A stretch of DNA of 64,000 bases from PALSA-693 sp963702305 (lineage in GTDB: Bacteria; Actinomycetota; Acidimicrobiia; Acidimicrobiales; Palsa-688): the NCBI GenBank assembly GCA_963702305.1, contig CAVPBX010000008.1, forward strand, positions 259,926-323,925. The letters are read 5' to 3'. The notes below the pieces were generated by a model, which was not told the DNA's origin, searched no databases, and was given only the letters and a program-made list of their open reading frames with translations. Positions 34,160 to 43,217 of this stretch are shown here, piece after piece. Within the stretch, counting starts at the first letter, position 1, and every line of letters begins with the position of its first letter. A program made the position numbers and the translations under genes.

Positions 34160-35689
34160 ATGGGGGAGTCGGATCGTGGCGAGGTACTGCGCGACCGGGT
34201 CGGACACCGGACGTGGTCGCGCATCGCGGTGGCCAACGTCACCGGCGCGCTGCTGGCCGCGGCTTCCGGTGCTTTGACGGGGGCCAACATCAAGGGACAA
34301 CCCGACTTCGGAGTCGTCGACACCATCACCCTGGGCGTCTATCTGGCGGTGGCATTCCCGCTCGGCCGCGTTTGGGGCGAACGACGCTACAAGGCGGCGA
34401 CCGCCTGGTTGGCCGAAGGTCGGCAGCCGACGGCGCCGGACCAGCGGGCCACGCTGCTCCTGCCCCTCGAGATGGCGGCGCTCGCCCTCACCGGGTGGCT
34501 TGGCGCGGTGGTGCTGTGGACCCTCCTCACGGCGGTTTCACACCCGGCGGCGTACGTTGTCCGCGTCGCGGTGTCGATCCTGCTGGGCGGCCTGACCACG
34601 ACGGCCCTGTCGTACCTGTTGATCGAATGGGCCCAACGTCCGCTGGTTGCCCTGGTGCTGGCCGCTCGCGTCCCGGGCCGGCGGGTGGCGCCGGGCGTGC
34701 GCACCCGGCTGATCGCGTCCTGGGCGATCGGCGCCGACGTGTTCCTCCTGATGATCGGCCTGACCTTCCTCGGCCGGCCGGCGAGCGAGCCGCCGAGCGC
34801 CGGCGCCATCTGGTTTATCGTGGCCGCCGGGCTGGCGGCCGGGACGCTGGTCGTGCATGTCGCGTCGCGGTCGCTGGCGAATCCTCTGCGGGACCTGCGG
34901 ACGGCCGTGGACCGGGTCGAACAGGGCCAGCTGGACGTGGCCGTCGCCGTCGATGACGGAGGTGAGGTCGGCCTGCTGCAGGCTGGCTTCAACCGGATGG
35001 TCGTCGGTCTCCGCGAGCGCGACGCCCTCCGAGACCTGTTCGGCCGCCACGTCGGGGAGGAAGTGGCGCGTCAAGCCCTGCAACGCGGCGTCGAACTCGG
35101 TGGCGAACGCACGGAGGTGGGCGTGCTGTTCGTGGACCTCATCGGTTCCACCCAGATGGCCCAGCGGACCTCGCCTGACCAAGTCGTGGCCCTGCTGAAC
35201 CAGTTTTTCGGGACGATCGTCCGGGTGGTCGCGGCCGAAGGCGGCTGGGTCAACAAGTTCGAGGGTGACGGGGCACTGTGCGTCTTCGGGACCCCGATCC
35301 CCCTCGACGACTACGCGGTGCGAGCGTTGCGAGCCGCCCGCACCATTCGCAGGGAGTTACTGGCGTTGGGCGCCCTCCACCTGGAGTTGGACGCCGCGAT
35401 CGGCGTCTCGGCCGGCTCAGTGGTGGCCGGCAATGTCGGGGCCGAGCAGCGATTCGAGTACACGGTGATCGGCACACCCGTCAACGAGGCGGCTCGGTTG
35501 ACCGACCTGGCCAAGCATCGGATGAGCCGGGTGCTGGCCGGAGAGGACGCCATCGCCCGCGCCGAGATCGAGGCCGGCTCGTGGCTCGTCGTCGACGAGG
35601 TGCAGCTCCGAGGCTGGAGCGAACCCATCCTGGTGTACGAACCCGCGGCTGCGGCCCGGGTGACCGAGGTCGCCGACCACGCGGGCTAG
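34160..35689 (+). CDS. Membrane class III adenylate cyclase with HAMP domain
   Basis: 509 aa. The N-terminal half has about six membrane segments. A HAMP linker follows (LANPLRDLRTAVDRVEQGQL), then a class III cyclase domain: LFVDLIGSTQMAQ (first metal Asp), NKFEGDGALCVFG (second Asp), SAGSVVAGNVGAEQRFEYTV and GTPVNEAARLTDLAK (transition-state Asn/Arg). The layout equals the mycobacterial Rv1318c-1320c/Rv3645 group. It makes cAMP at the inner membrane. Signal unknown. Confidence 0.92.
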   Translation: MGESDRGEVLRDRVGHRTWSRIAVANVTGALLAAASGALTGANIKGQPDFGVVDTITLGVYLAVAFPLGRVWGERRYKAATAWLAEGRQPTAPDQRATLLLPLEMAALALTGWLGAVVLWTLLTAVSHPAAYVVRVAVSILLGGLTTTALSYLLIEWAQRPLVALVLAARVPGRRVAPGVRTRLIASWAIGADVFLLMIGLTFLGRPASEPPSAGAIWFIVAAGLAAGTLVVHVASRSLANPLRDLRTAVDRVEQGQLDVAVAVDDGGEVGLLQAGFNRMVVGLRERDALRDLFGRHVGEEVARQALQRGVELGGERTEVGVLFVDLIGSTQMAQRTSPDQVVALLNQFFGTIVRVVAAEGGWVNKFEGDGALCVFGTPIPLDDYAVRALRAARTIRRELLALGALHLELDAAIGVSAGSVVAGNVGAEQRFEYTVIGTPVNEAARLTDLAKHRMSRVLAGEDAIARAEIEAGSWLVVDEVQLRGWSEPILVYEPAAAARVTEVADHAG

Positions 35690-35713
35690 ACCGACGGCCG
35701 CTCAGGACCCAGC

Positions 35714-36505
35714 TCAGAACGTCACGGTGCCGAGCGGGCGGCATCCGGGCACCCCGACCACCGCCGCCACGTGGTGGCCGGCCGACGCGAACGCGATGGC
35801 CTGGGCCGGCTGCCCTGCCACGGTGACGGTCGCCTCCAGGACGGGCGGCACTCCCGACGCGACCTGGGCCTCGGCCGACGCTGCGGCCAGGCAGGGCCGG
35901 AAGGCCTCCGCCGGCAGGGTCGACGGGGCGCCCGTACCGGCGGTAGCCCGCAAGGCGCCCTGCAGCGCGGTCACCAGCGCGCCCTGGTCGGCCACCGAGC
36001 CCAGGGTGGCGTAGGCGATCGGGGGCGATGCGGCTGGGGATGCGGCCTTGCTGGCGGGCGCCCCGGTAGCCGGGGCTGCCGCGGCGGGCCGGGAGGTGGG
36101 CGACGACGCCCCTCCCGGCCCGGCTGCGGAGGTCTTCGCGGCCTGGTTGCCGCCGCCGTGGGAGACCGCCAGGGCCACCCCGGCCACCACCAGGACGGCG
36201 GCTGCGGCGGCCGCCAGGGCTCCCGCCCGGGCCTGGCGAGAGCTGGGCACCCGCCGCCGGCTGGTATCCATCGCCAGCAGCTGGGGTGCCTCGGCGGCCT
36301 GCCGTGCCGCCGCCACCGCGTCGTCGCGCTGGCCGGCAGTTGGCGGCGGCGGCGCGGCAGCAACCAGACGGGTGGCCGCCCGCCACGCCGCCAGCCGGCC
36401 CCCGCACTCCGGACATTCCGCCACGTGGGCGACGTCAGCCTCCGTGCCTTCGTCATCCAGCACGGCTGACAGCCGGTCATCATCCAGATGCAGGTCGGCG
36501 CTCAC
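35714..36505 (-). CDS. Membrane anti-sigma factor with zinc-binding head
   Basis: The N-terminal cytosolic part has the zinc anti-sigma pattern HVAECPECGGRL (HxxxCxxC) after LSAVLDDE. One membrane helix follows (AGALAAAAAAVLVVAGVALA), then a Pro/Ala/Ser-rich spacer and an external domain (ALVTALQGALRATAG, AFRPCLAAASAEAQ, VVGVPGCRPLGTVTF) with two cysteines. GTG 36505 overlaps the sigma gene stop (GTGA). The pair is a classic co-transcribed ECF sigma and anti-sigma; the external domain presumably senses envelope stress (inference). Confidence 0.85.
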   Translation of the reverse strand: MSADLHLDDDRLSAVLDDEGTEADVAHVAECPECGGRLAAWRAATRLVAAAPPPPTAGQRDDAVAAARQAAEAPQLLAMDTSRRRVPSSRQARAGALAAAAAAVLVVAGVALAVSHGGGNQAAKTSAAGPGGASSPTSRPAAAAPATGAPASKAASPAASPPIAYATLGSVADQGALVTALQGALRATAGTGAPSTLPAEAFRPCLAAASAEAQVASGVPPVLEATVTVAGQPAQAIAFASAGHHVAAVVGVPGCRPLGTVTF

Positions 36506-37095
36506 AGTTCGCTCTCCGACGGCTCGAGCAGGCCGACCAACGCCGACCGACCGCGTGCGATCCGAGACCGCACGGTGCCGGGCGGCACCTGCAGCGCCTC
36601 GGCGATCTCGGCGTAGTCGAGCCCACACAGGTCACGCAGGACCACCGCGGCCCGGAACTCGGGGGGAAGGCGCCGCAGGGCCGCGTCGATGTCGAGCCGG
36701 TCCGCCACCAACGCCGGAACGTCGCGGCCGGGGTCGACGACCAGCGACAGCGGCGCCTCGTCGAGGCTCACGGCCGGTCGTCGGGATCGCCGGCGCAGCT
36801 CGTCGATCGAGGTGTTGACCGCGATGCGGTACACCCAGGTCGAGAAGCGGCTGCGGTCATCAAAACGGGGCAGGCCCCACGCCACCACGATCAGGGCGTC
36901 CTGGGCGGCGTCGGCGGCATCCGTGTCGTTGCCGGTCATCCGCCGGCACACGCCGTGGATGCGGTCATAGTGGCGGCGCAGCAGTACGTCCAACGCCTCG
37001 CCGTCGCCTTGCTTGGCCCGCCCCACGAGCGTCTCGTCGCTGAGTGCGCTGTTGTGTCCGGGCGGGTGGTCGCCCGAGGTGGTGTGGGGTCGCAC
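36502..37095 (-). CDS. ECF sigma factor
   Basis: Region 2: LVGRAKQGDGEALDVLLRRH, AADAAQDALIVVAWGLPRF, FSTWVYRIAVNTSIDELRRR. Region 4: LPPEFRAAVVLRDLCGLDYA, EIAEALQVPPGTVRSRIARG. The ORF is open to 37416, but the extra N-terminus is low-complexity and unlike the family. GTG 37095 gives a normal length; GTG 37119 is also in frame. It is controlled by the overlapping anti-sigma gene. Confidence 0.85.
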   Translation of the reverse strand: MRPHTTSGDHPPGHNSALSDETLVGRAKQGDGEALDVLLRRHYDRIHGVCRRMTGNDTDAADAAQDALIVVAWGLPRFDDRSRFSTWVYRIAVNTSIDELRRRSRRPAVSLDEAPLSLVVDPGRDVPALVADRLDIDAALRRLPPEFRAAVVLRDLCGLDYAEIAEALQVPPGTVRSRIARGRSALVGLLEPSESEL

Positions 37096-37402
37096 CGCGA
37101 TGGCCGCGAGGGTACCCACCGCGGCGCTAGGGAGGGGGGCGAACAGTCCACGCGTCCTTGGACGACGCGGCAGCCGGCTGGGGTTCCCCGTACCCGCCCC
37201 CGCCGGGCGTGCGCAGCTCGACGGATGTCGGTCCGGCACTTGCCCCTTCATGCAGATTTTCGGGCACCTTTGGCCTATTGGCTTGTAAAGGCCACGGCTC
37301 CGAGGGAGCATCTCTCTTGGCACCTGAAGGGGCATGTAATACATCAGCCTCGTCAGCTGCGTCATAGGACATTTCGCCAGAACAGCCGAGGAGCACAGAG
37401 AA

Positions 37403-39247
37403 ATGCCCAATCTCAAGATCTCGACCGAGGACCAAGAGAAGGTTCGGTCCGCCGCCTTCTACTTGAAGAAGCAGCAGGACAGCAGCCTGTCCGTCGCCAT
37501 GAAGCTGGCCGTTCAGTTCGAGCTAAAGGCGTTCGACGACCGGATTCGCCAGCTGGCCGAAGCCCAGTTGTCCGACGAGTCGCCGGGTCAGGTGCCTGAG
37601 GCACCGACTCCGCCACCCGTCGCTCCCCCGATCGACCAGGACACCGTCGACGAGTACACCAAGATGGGCAAGGCCAAGAAGGTGAGCGACGCCATCGCCC
37701 AGGCGGCCAAGTACGCCGGGGTGAAGGACGGCAACCTCAAACCCTCGATGATCCGCGACAGCATGGATGCGCCGGAGCAAATGGTCCAGGCGGCGGCCAG
37801 CTGGAAAGAGGTGAAGAAGCGCTACTTGAGCGACGAGGGGACGATGCGCCTCATCCTGCAATACCGCATCGACGAGGTCGGCCGCATCTACAAGCAGGTC
37901 ATCGACCAGATGTGGAATGACAACGAACCCAAGCGGACCGCCTACAACAAGGACAAGTCGGTCCCGAAGGAGGAGGTCTTCCAGCTCAACGACCTCCAGT
38001 TCGCCATGATGGGGAGTACTGACCTGACGTCCGACTATGACGTCAGCTTCGACCACAACGTGGAGAAACCATGGGTGGGCACCACCGCGGTGAAGCTGTT
38101 CAACGAGAAGTTCCGAGCCAAATGGGGTAAAGAGGCGGGCACCGTCTTCGATACCAACGTCTACACCCAGGGCTTCATGCCGTCGGACATGAGCAACATT
38201 CCGGCTGGGGTCGAGAAGTCGATCAAGGGTCGTATCGACAAGGTGACCAAGGAGATGGAGACTGAGGGGGATGGAAGCGGCGAGCTGGCCGCTCTGAAGA
38301 CGAAGCTCGAGCTGCAGGCGAAGACGGCTGCCCGAGTACGGGAGCAGATGGCCAAGGACGCTATCGACGACCGCAGCAAGACCCGCATCACTGATCGGGT
38401 GTCGCAGCAAAAGGTGTTCGAGATAGAGGATCTGATGTCGCTGGTCAAGATCCGCAAGTTCATGACCACCGCGGAGTGGCGCGAGTACAGCGAGTTGCTC
38501 TTCGAGGGGCTTCCGGAGGGGCCGGCGAGGGCAGCCGCCGCATCGGTGCTGGAGCGGGCGGACACGACCTTCGTCATGCTGAACAAGCAGCTTCGAACCC
38601 GGATCGCGCAGCTGAAGGAGAGCGGCAGGGGCGAGGACGAAGCCGACCTGGAGCTCGAGGCGTCCAACCGCCTCTACGAGGAGTACCTCGAGCAGGCCGG
38701 CGCCATCGTGGCCGAGAATAAGGGGATCCTCCAGGGACCAGCGATATCCGACTGGACCCAGAAGCAGTCGAGCGCGCTGTACTTCGCCAACGAGGCCTAT
38801 CACACCAGCGGTCCGGTGGAGAGCACCGTCATTGGCCAGCAGATGGGCATCGCCATGAAGCAGGTGGCCGAGCAGCATCTCCAAGCGATCAACGAGCAGA
38901 CCGGCTTCGTGATCGAACAGCACGAGAACGCCCACGGCAACAACGGCCGCTTCTTGTGGAAGTCGGCGAAGTACGTGGACCGGATCTGTTCGATACTCGG
39001 CCAGATCAAGAAAGACATCGGCCCGACCGCGCTGAACGATCCGGAACAAGCCGGTGTGCTGAAGCCACTATCAGCCGAGCTGCTGAAGATAAAGAAGGGC
39101 AACGAAACGGACGCCACGAAAGACCAGATGTCCCTGGAGGCCCTGGAGTCCGCTGGCGGCGGTGACGTGCGCCGCATGGTCGTGGAGCTGAACGCCGACC
39201 TGAACCAGCAGCTGCGAGTCGTGAAATCCAAGGCTGCGGCGGAGTGA
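37403..39247 (+). CDS. Orphan 614-aa protein with nucleotidyltransferase-like motif
   Basis: I do not recognise a named family. The protein is acidic/basic and largely helical. At 204-213 it reads GSTDLTSDYD, followed by VSF, which resembles the GS...DxD strand-loop of nucleotidyltransferase-fold enzymes. FDTNVY at 249-254 could give a third acidic ligand. Residues 460-490 (YFANEAYHTSGPVESTVIGQ) look like another conserved block. Residues 61-78 are a Pro-rich linker after an N-terminal helical part. There is no signal peptide or membrane segment. Codon use is visibly richer in AAG, GAG and A/T than in its neighbours, suggesting transfer. GAGGAG lies about 10 nt before the ATG. It stands alone between a divergent sigma gene and convergent hydantoinase genes. 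Confidence 0.7.
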   Translation: MPNLKISTEDQEKVRSAAFYLKKQQDSSLSVAMKLAVQFELKAFDDRIRQLAEAQLSDESPGQVPEAPTPPPVAPPIDQDTVDEYTKMGKAKKVSDAIAQAAKYAGVKDGNLKPSMIRDSMDAPEQMVQAAASWKEVKKRYLSDEGTMRLILQYRIDEVGRIYKQVIDQMWNDNEPKRTAYNKDKSVPKEEVFQLNDLQFAMMGSTDLTSDYDVSFDHNVEKPWVGTTAVKLFNEKFRAKWGKEAGTVFDTNVYTQGFMPSDMSNIPAGVEKSIKGRIDKVTKEMETEGDGSGELAALKTKLELQAKTAARVREQMAKDAIDDRSKTRITDRVSQQKVFEIEDLMSLVKIRKFMTTAEWREYSELLFEGLPEGPARAAAASVLERADTTFVMLNKQLRTRIAQLKESGRGEDEADLELEASNRLYEEYLEQAGAIVAENKGILQGPAISDWTQKQSSALYFANEAYHTSGPVESTVIGQQMGIAMKQVAEQHLQAINEQTGFVIEQHENAHGNNGRFLWKSAKYVDRICSILGQIKKDIGPTALNDPEQAGVLKPLSAELLKIKKGNETDATKDQMSLEALESAGGGDVRRMVVELNADLNQQLRVVKSKAAAE

Positions 39248-39296
39248 GAAACGGATGCCAACGTCACGATTCCGGCCCTCCGGAGCCGCGGCAGGA

Positions 39297-40853
39297 CTAA
39301 GGGGGAGCTCCCCACCCCCCTCCTCCTGGAGTGAGGACCTGCACCGCATCGCCGGCAGCCAACTCCACGGTCACCTTGTCGCCGAGGGGGACGCGGCCTG
39401 ACTCGTGTCCTTCGGGCCACAGCCAGTTCTCACCAACTGCTCCAGGCTCACCGCCCGCCAGGCCCCACGGTCTACTCACCCGCCGCTCCGTGATCAACGA
39501 CAGGGTCGCCGGCTCCAGGACCTGGATGACCCGCTCGATCCCGTCGCCGCCGGGCCACCGGCCGATCCCGCCGCTGCCTTCTCGTAGCCGGTACCGCAGC
39601 ACCCGCACCGGATGGGCGCGTTCCAGGGCTTCGGTCGGGGTGTCCATGGTGTTGGTCATGCCGGTGTGGACCCCGGACATGCCGGCCCGGCCGGGCCGCC
39701 CGCCCTGCCCGCCGCCGATGGTCTCGTAGTACACCCAACCGGTTCGGCCGCCGAGGATCAGGTTGTTCATGGTGCCCTGACCGGCCGCGCCGACCCGATC
39801 GGGGGCCGCGGCCGCCAACGCTCGGAGGCACACGTCGGCGACCCGCTGGCTGACCTCGACGTTGCCAGCCCCCACCGCGGCGGGCGGCCGGGCGCCGACG
39901 AGCGAGCCGTCGGGGATGACGAGCCGGACGGGGCGCTGGGTGCCGCCGTTGGCGGGGATGCTGGGGTCGGCGACGCTGCGCAGGGCCCACGCCACCGCGC
40001 TGGCGGTTACCGCCGAGACGGCGTTGACGTTGCCGGGCTGCTGCCACTCTGTGCCACTGAAGTCGAACGTGGCTGCGGACCCGGCAATGGTCAGCGCCAG
40101 CCGGATGGCGACCGGGCGCTGCTGGTCCCCGGCAGGGCCGGTGGAGTCCATCTGGTCCTCCGCCCGCCACGTCCCGTCCGGCAGGTCGGCCAGCGCGGCC
40201 CGCATGCGCCGCTCGCCGTAGCGCAGCACCTGGTCGAAGTCGCCGGCCCGCCCGGCCAGGACGGCCAGCCGCTGGGCCCCCACCCGGTTGGCGCCGACCT
40301 GGGCGTCGAGGTCGCCTCGCCGTTCGAAGGGGGTCCGGGAGTTGGCCTCCAGCAGGGCGGCCACCTGCGCGGTCAACAACACCGGCGGGATGCGCAGCCC
40401 CTCCTGGTAGATCTCGGTCGCCGCGGGCGGGATGGAGCCGGGCACCATGCCGCCCACGTCCGCGTGATGGGCCCGATTGGCGACCCAACCAATGAGCCGG
40501 CCCTCGGCGTGGCAGGGGGCGACGAGGGTCAGGTCGTTGAGGTGGGTCCCGCCCGCGAACGGATCGTTGAGCAAGATCTGATCACCAGGTCGCAGCTCGA
40601 TCCCGGCCCCGATGGCGGCCGCGACCGACGCCGGCATGCTGCCCAGGTGGACCGGGATGTGCTCGGCCTGGACCAGCAGCTCGCCGGCGGCGGTGAAGAC
40701 GGCGGCCGAACAGTCGGCGCGCTCCTTGATGTTTGGTGAAAAGGACGAGCGCCGCAGCACCTCGCCCATCTCGGTCGCCACTCCGGTCAGCTGCGATATC
40801 AACACCTGCAACGCGGCCGGGTCCAACGTCAATCCACTCTGGTCAGCAGCCAC
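39297..40853 (-). CDS. Hydantoinase B / 5-oxoprolinase B-type subunit
   Basis: About 518-aa HyuB family protein: LLNDPFAGGTHLNDLTLVAP, ANRAHHADVGGMVPGSIP, TEIYQEGLRIPPV and YYETIGGGQGGRPG are characteristic. With HyuA it forms an ATP-dependent amidohydrolase acting on hydantoins or 5-oxoproline. The substrate is not readable. GTG 40853 (VAADQSGLTLDP) overlaps the HyuA gene by 25 nt. The frame as given continues into hyuA only because of an indel in that gene. Confidence 0.9.
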   Translation of the reverse strand: MAADQSGLTLDPAALQVLISQLTGVATEMGEVLRRSSFSPNIKERADCSAAVFTAAGELLVQAEHIPVHLGSMPASVAAAIGAGIELRPGDQILLNDPFAGGTHLNDLTLVAPCHAEGRLIGWVANRAHHADVGGMVPGSIPPAATEIYQEGLRIPPVLLTAQVAALLEANSRTPFERRGDLDAQVGANRVGAQRLAVLAGRAGDFDQVLRYGERRMRAALADLPDGTWRAEDQMDSTGPAGDQQRPVAIRLALTIAGSAATFDFSGTEWQQPGNVNAVSAVTASAVAWALRSVADPSIPANGGTQRPVRLVIPDGSLVGARPPAAVGAGNVEVSQRVADVCLRALAAAAPDRVGAAGQGTMNNLILGGRTGWVYYETIGGGQGGRPGRAGMSGVHTGMTNTMDTPTEALERAHPVRVLRYRLREGSGGIGRWPGGDGIERVIQVLEPATLSLITERRVSRPWGLAGGEPGAVGENWLWPEGHESGRVPLGDKVTVELAAGDAVQVLTPGGGGWGAPP

Positions 40854-42593
40854 GAACCCGAAGGGTGGGCTTCGGCGCGCCAGCCCTCCCCCACCCAGAT
40901 GCTGCAGTCCTGCTCGGCGATGACCGCCGGACCCGCCACTACACCGGCGCGGTCGGGGGGCGACAGCCGGCCGGTATCGACCGGCGAAGGCCAGCGCGCC
41001 GAAGCGCGGATGGCGATCACTTCCACTGGCGTCCCGGCCATGACGAACCCATTTCGCCGTTGGTGCTCGGCCGGGAAGGCGTCGACTGACCGCACCGTCA
41101 GCTCGTGGCTCTGGCCGGCGTAGCGGCAGTCCAGCCAGATCTCGAGGTCGGCGCCTGCGCCCAACGACCCGCCCAATCGGTCCGCGGCGACCGCCGCGCC
41201 GGCGTGATCCGCAGGGTCCGGCCAGGACCGGACCGCGGTCGATCTGCCGGGGCGCCCCCAGAATGCCGACCGCGGACAGCACGCCGGCGCGGGGTGGCAC
41301 CACCACGGCCGGCATGCCGAGCGAGTCGGCCAGGGCGCAGGCGTGCAGGGGCCCGGCGCCGCCGAAGGCGACCAGCGCCAGCCCGCCAGGGTCGACCCCG
41401 CGCTGCACCGACACGGCCCGCACGGCCTGCACCATGGCGTTGTCGACGACCGCGATCATCCCCTCGGCGGTGACGCCGGCCGAAGCCAGGGCCCGGCGGG
41501 CGGCGGCGGTGTCGAGGCGGCCCAGGCCGGCGATGCCCTCGGGCGGGATGCGCCCAGCCACCAGGTCGGCGTCGGTGACCGTCGGCTGGGTGCCGCCCCG
41601 GCCATAGCAGGCCGGCCCGGGCTCGGCCCCGGCGCTCTGCGGGCCGACGACGAGGGCGCCGCCGGCGTCGACCCGCCCGATGGACCCGCCGCCGGCGCCG
41701 ATGGTGTGGACGTCCAATGACGGCATACGGATCGGCAATCCGGCTACCCGCCGCTGGGCGGCCGGCTCGGGCCGGCCGTCGCGGATGAGGCACACGTCAG
41801 TACTGGTCCCGCCCATGTCGAAGGTGACGCAAGCCGCGAAGCCGGCCGCGGCCCCGGCCTGGGACGCGGCGAGCACCCCCCCGGCCGGACCTGACAACAG
41901 CAGGCTCACCGGCCGGGCGGCGGCGTCCGCCAGAGGGACGAGGCCGCCCGCGGACGTCAGCACCAGCACTTCGGGTGCGAGGGGGCGCAACCCCGCCAGG
42001 TAGGCAGCGCACGGCCGGCGCAGGTAGGCGTCGACCACGGTCGTCACCGTCCGTTCGTAGTCGCGGTATTCGGGCGACACGTCGGTGGAGCACACCACCA
42101 TGATTCGCTCCTCGAGGGCCGCGGCCACCGCCCGTTCCTGTTGCGGGTTGCGGTCGGCGTGGAGGAGGGTGACGGCCACCGCGTCCAGGTCGGAGGGCAA
42201 ATCGGGCATGACCCCCACGGGGGCCACCTCTTTCCCCGAGGCATCGAGCCGGCCGGGCACCTCGAAGCGGAGGGCGCGCGGCACCAGCGGCTCGGGACGG
42301 TCGGCCCAGATGTCGTACAGCGAGGGGCGGGTCTGGCGGGCGATCTCGATCCCGTCGCGGTGGCCCTCGGTGGTGATGAGCGCCACCCGGCCGCCCCGCC
42401 GCTCCAGGAGGGCGTTCGTCGCCACCGTGGTGCCGTGGGCCAGGACGCCGGCGCCGCCGGCCCGGCGCACTCCGGCCGCGATCGGCTGGGTCGGGTCGGC
42501 GGGGACGGACGCCAGCTTGACGACGCGGCCGTCGTCGGTGACGACGTCGGTGAAGGTCCCGCCGGTGTCGACGCCGACCCGCGCCGGGCTCAC
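40829..42593 (-). CDS. Hydantoinase A / 5-oxoprolinase A-type subunit, frameshifted
   Basis: ASKHA-fold ATP-binding subunit: VGVDTGGTFTDVVTDDGRVV at the N-terminus, AHGTTVATNALLERRG, LLSGPAGGVLAA, TFDMGGTSTDVCLI and ALVAFGGAGPLHA. The frame breaks near 41215 and resumes with DLEIWLDCRYAGQSHELTVR, the family C-terminal domain, and TGRLSPPDRAGVVAGPAVIA. One extra base explains it. The joined protein, about 588 aa, is slightly short for the family. GTG 42593 overlaps the RNase H stop (GTGA). Confidence 0.88.
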
Positions 42594-43087
42594 CTGCGGC
42601 GGGCGGGGCGGTCCGGCGGGCCCAGGCCGGCCGGGGTGCCTTCGCCCTGCCGGCCGCGTTGGGTACTGGCGGCGTCGACGGCGAGGCGGTCGACGAGGTC
42701 GTTCATGAGGTCGCCGCTGTGGCCCTTGACCCAGCGGAACCGGATCCGGCCGGGATCGACCCGGTAGGCGTTGATGAGCGGCTCCCACAGGTCCCGGTTG
42801 GCGACCGGCTTCTTCTGGCTGTTGGTCCAGCCCCGGGCCAGCCACCCCTCCCACCACCGGTCCCGGAAGCAGTTGACGACGTAGGTGGAGTCGCTGACCA
42901 CCTCGAGGGGGCCGGTGAGCTCGGTGACCGCCTGCAGGGCGGCCTGGATCTCCATGCGCTGGTTGGTGGTGCGGGCCGCGGGGCCGCTGGCGTAGGGCCC
43001 GCCGGGGACGGCCCAGGCCCATCCGCCGGGACCGGGATTCCCGATGCAGGCGCCGTCGGTGTAGACGATGGTCCCGGCCGGCGTCAC
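42590..43087 (-). CDS. rnhA: Ribonuclease HI
   Basis: 165-aa RNase H fold. Catalytic carboxylates are visible: Asp in VYTDGACIGNPGPGGWAW, Glu in QRMEIQAAL, Asp in VVSDSTYVV and Asp in DLVDRLAVDAA. FRWVKGHSGDLMN carries the handle-region and conserved His. It degrades RNA in RNA-DNA hybrids. The short C-terminal tail is basic (QRGRQGEGTPAGLG...RRR). GTG 43087 gives a family-like start; GTG 43132 would add 15 residues. Divergent from aceE. Confidence 0.9.
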   Translation of the reverse strand: MTPAGTIVYTDGACIGNPGPGGWAWAVPGGPYASGPAARTTNQRMEIQAALQAVTELTGPLEVVSDSTYVVNCFRDRWWEGWLARGWTNSQKKPVANRDLWEPLINAYRVDPGRIRFRWVKGHSGDLMNDLVDRLAVDAASTQRGRQGEGTPAGLGPPDRPARRR

Positions 43088-43217
43088 CAGGCGTCGAGGG
43101 GTTCCGGGCGCGCCATGCTCCGATCCTGTCACGGCGCAGGCGGCGGCGTCACCTCGTCGGAGGCGAGGTTCGGAAGTCTTGCACCGCTCCCTCCGGATTG
43201 AGCGCGACGATAGGGGG

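Noticed and set aside
37523..39049. 508-aa minus-strand frame opposite the orphan 614-aa gene
   Set aside because: The plus-strand frame is longer, has a ribosome site and the conserved-looking GS..DYD block. The minus frame is rich in His/Leu/Val, typical of an antisense frame.
39297..43022. Single 1241-aa hydantoinase A-B fusion
   Set aside because: The joined frame skips the HyuA C-terminal domain, which is found intact in another frame (40829-41176), and HyuB has its own GTG. An indel explains the open frame.
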